DNA from: Candidatus Wallbacteria bacterium
Lineage (GTDB): Bacteria > Muiribacteriota > UBA6191 > JACPRK01
DNA length: 64,000 bases
Assembly (NCBI GenBank): GCA_016190005.1
Contig: JACPRK010000105.1
Span: forward strand, 1 to 64,000
Reading direction: 5' to 3'
Part shown: one piece after another, positions 58,701 through 64,000 of the stretch
Position numbering within the stretch: the stretch's first letter is position 1
Layout of the letters: each line of letters begins with the position of its first letter
Notes under the pieces: generated by a model
The model's database searches: none
What the model was told of the DNA's origin: nothing
The model's input: the letters and a program-made list of their open reading frames with translations, nothing else
Made by a program: the position numbers and the translations under genes

Positions 58701-59753
58701 ATGTCGACACTCCACGGAGGGCCCAAGATCTCCATGCTCTACGATCGCGTCCACATCGAATCGCTAGCCCACGAGTTGCCGCCCCTGGTTGTCACCTCCG
58801 AGCAACTCGAGGAGAGGATTGCGCGCTGCTACGAGAAACTGGGAATGAAGCCCGGCTTCCTTCGCGAGAAGACCGGCATCGGGGAACGGCGTCTCTGGGA
58901 GCGCGGTGATCTGCTCAGCCGCTCCGCATCTTCGGTTGCCCGGCTTGCACTGGACCGCACGAACCTGCAACCCCATGACATCGGCGCCATCGTGGTCTGC
59001 TCCATCTCCCACGAGAATGTGGAGCCAGCGACCGCCGTCATCTGCCACGAGAACCTGGGTCTGCCGTACACGGCGGACGCCCACGACATTACCAACGCCT
59101 GCGCCGGCTGGGTCAACGGGCTACTCGAGGTCGCTAACAAGATTCAGCTCGGCCAGATCAAGGCTGGAATTGTCGTCACCTCCGAAGACATCTACCCAGC
59201 GCTGGATGCGACCATCAAGCAGCTGAACGACAATCCGGCCAAGGCCTTCTTCGAGAAGACCTTTGCGACCCTGACGATGGGTTCCGGGGCCGCCGCCGCC
59301 GTCCTCACGGATCGCTCGATCTCCAGCACGGAACACCGGTTCCTGGGCGCCACCCAGATGACCTTTTCGCAGCACAACCGGCTCTGCCGCCTGCAGGTCC
59401 CCGATGGGCCCGTTTTGACGGACTGCTGGGGGCTGCTGATGGCGGGCCTGGAGCCTGCCAAGAAGTGCTGGGAGGCTTTCCAAAGTGAAGTCGGTTGGAA
59501 GTCCTCGGATGTGGGCCTGTCGCTCTTCCACCAGGTGAGCCGCATGCACCGGGACCTGATGTGCGACAACCTGGGGCTCAGCAAGGAGACCAACCCCACG
59601 ACCTTCGAGCGCCTGGGAAACATCGGCACCTGCACCGTGCCGATCACGTGGTCCCTCGCCCAGGAGCAGGGCTTGCTCCAGACCGGTCAGAAGATCGCCA
59701 TCAACTCGATTGGTAGCGGCATCGTGGTCATCATGGGCGGGGCAATCTGGTGA
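58701..59753 (+). CDS. oleA: OleA-type thiolase / 3-oxoacyl-ACP synthase III family protein
   Basis: DITNACAGWVNGLLE active Cys; FHQVSRMHRDLMCDNLGL; RLGNIGTCTVPITWSLA; genomic context with oleBCD. Confidence 0.88.
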   Translation: MSTLHGGPKISMLYDRVHIESLAHELPPLVVTSEQLEERIARCYEKLGMKPGFLREKTGIGERRLWERGDLLSRSASSVARLALDRTNLQPHDIGAIVVCSISHENVEPATAVICHENLGLPYTADAHDITNACAGWVNGLLEVANKIQLGQIKAGIVVTSEDIYPALDATIKQLNDNPAKAFFEKTFATLTMGSGAAAAVLTDRSISSTEHRFLGATQMTFSQHNRLCRLQVPDGPVLTDCWGLLMAGLEPAKKCWEAFQSEVGWKSSDVGLSLFHQVSRMHRDLMCDNLGLSKETNPTTFERLGNIGTCTVPITWSLAQEQGLLQTGQKIAINSIGSGIVVIMGGAIW

Positions 59754-59801
59754 GGCTTGAGGAGTGAGGCTCGAAGCCTGATCCCTGATCCCTGAAGCCT
59801 A
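59753..59801. repeat. Inverted pair of 7-nt mini-arrays (aggcttg aggagtg aggctcg / aagcctg atccctg atccctg aagccta)
   Basis: Read directly; overlaps both convergent stop codons. Confidence 0.85.
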
Positions 59802-60782
59802 CTGCTGCGTCTTCCACCAGGCGGCGAGGCGGTCCAGGCCCTCGGCGGTGGAGACTCGGGGGGTGTAGCCGAAGTCTCGGCGGGCGCGCTCGATGCTGTA
59901 GTAGTGGGAGTGGGCCAGCTCGCAAGCGAGGAAGCGGGTCATGCGCGGTTCGCCAGCCAGGCCGAGCGCTCGATAGGTCGCTTCGCTGGCGGCGCCCAGG
60001 GCGTAGGCTGCCGAAAAGGGGATGCGCGCCCGCACTCCGGGCAGGTCCAGCCGCTTCAGCAGGTCGCCAATGAAGTCCCAGAGCCGCACGGGCTGGCCCT
60101 GAGTGATGAAGTACGCCTTTCCGGCGACCTCCTCGGACGCGGCAGCCTGCATGTGGGCTTCGGCGGCGTTCTCGACATAGACCACGTCGACGAGGTTCGA
60201 ACCGTCGCCGACCTGCAAGAGCTGGCCGCGGCGCGCCCGATCGACCAGCCTGGGCAGCAGGCTCGCGTCCCGGGGGCCGAAGATGATGTGGGGCCTCAAC
60301 GCGGTCGTGGTCAGGCCGCCGATGCCGTTGGCTGCCAGCACGCGCCGCTCCGATTCTGCCTTCGTCTCCGGATAGAGCGCCAGGAAGCTAGCAGGGTAAG
60401 GCGTGGATTCGTCCAGCCCAGCCTGGTCGTGACCGTCGAAGATCACGCTGGGCGAGCTGGTGAAGACGAGCTTGCGCACTCCGGCCTCCCGGCACGCTTC
60501 CAGTACGTTGTCTGTGCCGGCCACGTTGGAGGCCCAGAAATCCTCGCGACTCCCGGCGAACCCGACGCGCGCCGCCACGTGGAAGACCGTGTCTCGGCCC
60601 TCGCACGCCTTCCGCACCGCGGCGCGGTCCGCAATGTCGCCGCGCGCGCAGCGCACGCCCAATCGCTCCAGGTCGGGATAACTGCCCCTGGCCAGCACGG
60701 TGACGTCATCGTTCTGCGCCCTCAGCCGCTCGACGATGAATCGGCCGAGGAACCCGCCGCCGCCCGTGACCAGGGCTTTCAT
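59799..60782 (-). CDS. oleD: OleD-type NAD(P)-dependent 2-alkyl-3-oxoalkanoate reductase
   Basis: MKALVTGGGGFLGRFIVERL Rossmann; YPETKAESER YxxxK. Confidence 0.9.
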   Translation of the reverse strand: MKALVTGGGGFLGRFIVERLRAQNDDVTVLARGSYPDLERLGVRCARGDIADRAAVRKACEGRDTVFHVAARVGFAGSREDFWASNVAGTDNVLEACREAGVRKLVFTSSPSVIFDGHDQAGLDESTPYPASFLALYPETKAESERRVLAANGIGGLTTTALRPHIIFGPRDASLLPRLVDRARRGQLLQVGDGSNLVDVVYVENAAEAHMQAAASEEVAGKAYFITQGQPVRLWDFIGDLLKRLDLPGVRARIPFSAAYALGAASEATYRALGLAGEPRMTRFLACELAHSHYYSIERARRDFGYTPRVSTAEGLDRLAAWWKTQQ

Positions 60783-62443
60783 GAGGTCGGCAACTGCCCG
60801 GCCGCCCAGACGGCCAGGTCCTCCCGGCGGATTTTGGCGTTGTGGCGCACGTCGACGGGAAAGCCCGGGTGGAAGAGCACGTGGTCGATGGGAACCGACC
60901 GCGCCCGGGCGCGCTCCAAGAGCTCGCGGGCCCAGCTCTGGCGATCGCGCGAGAAGCCCGGCTCGGGCTCGACGACCAGCACCGCAGCCTGGCCGAGCGT
61001 CGGAGACGGCACGCCGACCAGCGCGGTCCGGAAGACGCCTTCCGTGCCGTTGAAGTGGCCCTCGACCTGCACCGAGAAGAGCACCCGACCCTGCCGCGTG
61101 ACCCGGTGCGCCTTGCGGCCGCAGAACCAGAGCCGCCCACGCTCGTCGAAGTAGCCCAGGTCCCCCATCCGGTGCCAGAAGCCGTCGCCGTCGGCGATCT
61201 TGGACAGCCGCGTGTGGTCGGGGCGCTCGAGGTACTCCCGGGCCGCCAGCGGCCCCCGCACTGTGATCTCGCCGACCTCTCCGCCCGGCATCTCGTGCGG
61301 CCCCCAGCCCTCGGGGCCCAGCGCCACGGGCTCTTCGGTGATCCTCAGGATGCGGACCTGGTTTTCGGGGAGCGGATGGCCGACGCAGGTGCCGGCGCCC
61401 TCCCGGCTGGCCGCCCACGTCTCGTCGAGCACCTCCGAGCCCGAGATGGTGCTGACTCCCAGGCACTCGGTGGCGCCGTAGGGGGTGTGCACCTCACCGT
61501 TGGGGAGGAGCTTGCGCCAGGTCTGGAGGAGCTTCCCGGGGACCGGAGCGCCTGCCATCAGGATGCGCCGCACGGACGGCAGCTGGATGTTCCGTTCCTC
61601 GCACCAGCGGCCGACCCGGGTCCAGATTGCCGGGGAGCCGAAGGTGTGCGTAACTCCCTGGTTCTCGATCGCTTCCACGATCCGGGCCGGATCGACCTGG
61701 GCCGGCCGCGTCGGGTCCATGTCGGGGATGACGGCCGTCGCCCCGAAGGCCGTGCTGAAGAGCACGAAGACCGGAAACGCGGTCAGATCTACTTCGTCGC
61801 TTCCGATGCCGTAGGCGCGCTGCTGCAACGAAACCTGGCCCTGGATCATCCCGTGAGTGAAGGGCACTCCCTTTGGCACGCCGGTGCTGCCGGAGGTGAA
61901 GAAGATTGCGGCCGTCTCGTCGGCGCCCGTGTCGGCGACGGGGAACTCGCCCGTTTTGCCGGCGCCGAGCCTTTCCAGCGGAGTGGCGCCTAGCCCCCAG
62001 CCGCCTCCGACCAGGATCGGAATCGTCACGCTGCGGAAGGCCGATGGAAACAGGAACCGGGCCAGCTGCGCGCGTGCGATTCCGATGAACCCCTTCGGCG
62101 CGGCTTCCCGGAAGCAGGCCAGCATCGCGCCGCGCCCCATCCCCGGGTCCACGAAGATCGGCACGGCGCCGACCTTGAAGAGCGCGAACGCGATCGCCAC
62201 GAACTCCAGCGAAGGGCGCACCATCATCGCCGTGCGCACGCCGCGCCCCAGCCCCAGTTCCACGAAACTGTGCGCTAGCCGGTCGGCCTCGCGGTCGAGC
62301 TGCGCGAAGGTCAGATGCGAGTAGGCGACACGGCCGGCGGCGTCCCGGCTCGCAGGGAAGACGACGGCTCGCTTGTGGGGCGTCTGGCGCGCTCTCAGCG
62401 GCAGGTAGGCGGCGACGTTGACGCCTCCGATGGCCGTCGTCAC
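60779..62443 (-). CDS. oleC: OleC-type AMP-binding enzyme (beta-lactone synthetase family)
   Basis: AAIFFTSGSTGVPKGVPFTH, PYGATECLGVSTI, YFDERGRLWFCGRKAHRV; GTG start. Confidence 0.9.
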   Translation of the reverse strand: MTTAIGGVNVAAYLPLRARQTPHKRAVVFPASRDAAGRVAYSHLTFAQLDREADRLAHSFVELGLGRGVRTAMMVRPSLEFVAIAFALFKVGAVPIFVDPGMGRGAMLACFREAAPKGFIGIARAQLARFLFPSAFRSVTIPILVGGGWGLGATPLERLGAGKTGEFPVADTGADETAAIFFTSGSTGVPKGVPFTHGMIQGQVSLQQRAYGIGSDEVDLTAFPVFVLFSTAFGATAVIPDMDPTRPAQVDPARIVEAIENQGVTHTFGSPAIWTRVGRWCEERNIQLPSVRRILMAGAPVPGKLLQTWRKLLPNGEVHTPYGATECLGVSTISGSEVLDETWAASREGAGTCVGHPLPENQVRILRITEEPVALGPEGWGPHEMPGGEVGEITVRGPLAAREYLERPDHTRLSKIADGDGFWHRMGDLGYFDERGRLWFCGRKAHRVTRQGRVLFSVQVEGHFNGTEGVFRTALVGVPSPTLGQAAVLVVEPEPGFSRDRQSWARELLERARARSVPIDHVLFHPGFPVDVRHNAKIRREDLAVWAAGQLPTS

Positions 62444-63336
62444 CGCAGCGGATTCTCCTCCAGGAAGCGGGCGATCCGGGGAACGATCCGCTCGTGGGCG
62501 TCCTCCAGGACGTAGTGGCCTGCGTCGGCGAACCGTTCCACCGCTGCCGCCGGGAAGAGCTCGATGAACCGATCGAGGAACCCCGGATGGAAGCAGAAGT
62601 CCTTCATCCCCCAGGCGATGAGCATCGGACGATCGCGCAGGGCTGGGAGCGCTTGCTCGATGCGCTGGATTTCGACGAAGCTCGGGTCGGAAGGACCGAA
62701 GGGAATGTCCTGGACGAAGCGGTGCACGGCGACGCGGTTGGCCCAGGAGTCGTACGGAGCGAGGTACCCCGCCTTCACATCTGGAGTCAATCGCTCCGGA
62801 TGGGCGGTTGCCCAGTGAAGCGCCGCCAGGCAGAAGGTGTTCATGCCCCGGATGGCCAGATCGCCGAAGACCGGAATACGGCAGCTCTGGATGGTCCAGG
62901 GGAAGTAGAGACCGGCCGGGCGCGTATAGGCGGCCGTATTCAACAGGACGATTCGCCGGACCCTCCCGGGATTGCGCGTGGCGAAACCCATCCCGATGGG
63001 CCCGCCCCAGTCGTGCAGTACCAGCGTGATCCGGTCGAGCTCGAGCCGCTCGACCAGCCGCTCCACGTTGGCGACATGCGTGGCGAGCGTGTAGGCGTAC
63101 TCCTGGGGCTTGTCGGAGAGGCCGCATCCTACGTGGTCGAGGGCGATGGCGCGCCAGCGGTCCCTCAAGCCGAGTACCAGATTCCGGTAGTAGAAGGACC
63201 AGGTCGGGTTCCCGTGCAGCATCAGGACGGGCTCCCCGCTTCCCTCGTCGACGTAATGCTGACGAGCGCCGGGCGTCTCTGACCAATGCGACTGGAAAGG
63301 GTAAAGATGTCTGAATGGCGCAGTGTCCGGGATCAT
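62440..63336 (-). CDS. oleB: OleB-type alpha/beta hydrolase (haloalkane-dehalogenase-like)
   Basis: VLMLHGNPTWSFYYRNLV, DHVGCGLSDKP, LVLHDWGGPIGMGFA, AGHYVLEDAHE. Confidence 0.92.
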   Translation of the reverse strand: MIPDTAPFRHLYPFQSHWSETPGARQHYVDEGSGEPVLMLHGNPTWSFYYRNLVLGLRDRWRAIALDHVGCGLSDKPQEYAYTLATHVANVERLVERLELDRITLVLHDWGGPIGMGFATRNPGRVRRIVLLNTAAYTRPAGLYFPWTIQSCRIPVFGDLAIRGMNTFCLAALHWATAHPERLTPDVKAGYLAPYDSWANRVAVHRFVQDIPFGPSDPSFVEIQRIEQALPALRDRPMLIAWGMKDFCFHPGFLDRFIELFPAAAVERFADAGHYVLEDAHERIVPRIARFLEENPLR

Positions 63337-64000
63337 GCTGGGGTCGCCTCCGGCGAGCTGGCGGCCCCGAACTGGAGCCAGAACGACATCCCGAAGTAGT
63401 ACGCCACATACGCCAGCGAGGCCGTGACGAGCCCCCTGGGCGGGTGATCGAGCTGGAGCAGCACGACGAAGATGGCAAAGAACCAGACGCACGTGAGCAC
63501 AACGTTGAGCTTCTGGAAGTGCGGGGTCTTCGACGGGTAGAGGCACTTGAGGGGAGCGAACACCGCGAGCGCCAGGAGCGCGAAGACCAGCGCGTTGGTC
63601 CAGCGGGGCAGCCCGAGCAGATAGGCGTAGAGCACGGCGACGTTCCAGTACGACGGAAACCCGGTGAAGTAGCCGTCGTCGGTCTTCGCGCGCTCCGAGC
63701 AGAAGCCGTAGCCGCTGGCCAGCAGTGCGAGCAGGAGCGCGGGAAGCCCCGTGTCGCCGACTAGCTCCAGGCGCCACGCCAGATAGAGCGGCACGAAGAC
63801 GTAGTTGAGGTAGTCGGTGATGTCGTCCAGCTTTCGCCCGTCGAAATCGGGAGTGCCCCGGCGAACGTCCACGGCGCGGGCGAGCGTGCCGTCGGTGCAG
63901 TCGATGAAGAAGGCCGCAAACATCCACCAGAAGGCGGCTCGGGCATCGGCGTTCACGGCGGCCAGGAGCCCCAGGAACGCGATCGGCAGCCCCAGCCCCG
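63333..64000 (-). CDS. CDP-alcohol phosphatidyltransferase (phosphatidylcholine-synthase-like), N-terminus beyond the window
   Basis: DCTDGTLARAVDVRRGTPDFDGRKLDDITDY motif; reading frame stays open through base 64000. Confidence 0.85.
   Translation of the reverse strand, partial: GLGLPIAFLGLLAAVNADARAAFWWMFAAFFIDCTDGTLARAVDVRRGTPDFDGRKLDDITDYLNYVFVPLYLAWRLELVGDTGLPALLLALLASGYGFCSERAKTDDGYFTGFPSYWNVAVLYAYLLGLPRWTNALVFALLALAVFAPLKCLYPSKTPHFQKLNVVLTCVWFFAIFVVLLQLDHPPRGLVTASLAYVAYYFGMSFWLQFGAASSPEATPA

Overview
High-GC bacterial chromosomal window (genus not assignable from sequence alone; free-living, probably uncultivated) with about 45 protein-coding genes on both strands and no rRNA, tRNA, prophage, IS transposase or CRISPR that I can support. 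Main blocks: two Ser/Thr kinases (one translationally coupled to a SUMF1-like protein); DAHP synthase and EttA; an arginase-family enzyme; a PhnW-like protein lacking the PLP lysine; an orphan Flp-type pilin behind a hairpin-rich leader; a metallo-beta-lactamase/cNMP-binding fusion; MoxR-DUF58-transglutaminase; an IMPDH-like protein; a Wsp-like chemosensory operon (CheW-CheR/TPR-CheW-MCP-CheA/REC-CheB) whose expected WspR output is replaced by a multi-REC hybrid kinase with a degenerate GGDEF-like tail; an aconitase-family protein with an N-terminal swivel domain; a gingipain-like secreted protein; and a complete oleABCD olefin/beta-lactone cluster coupled to a CDP-alcohol phosphatidyltransferase. 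The most unusual DNA-level signal is a dispersed set of intergenic arrays with a strict 7-nt period. They sit at gene 3' ends and supply several of the stop codons. Two families of about 60-nt near-perfect hairpins and a 25-bp REP-like tandem repeat are also present.
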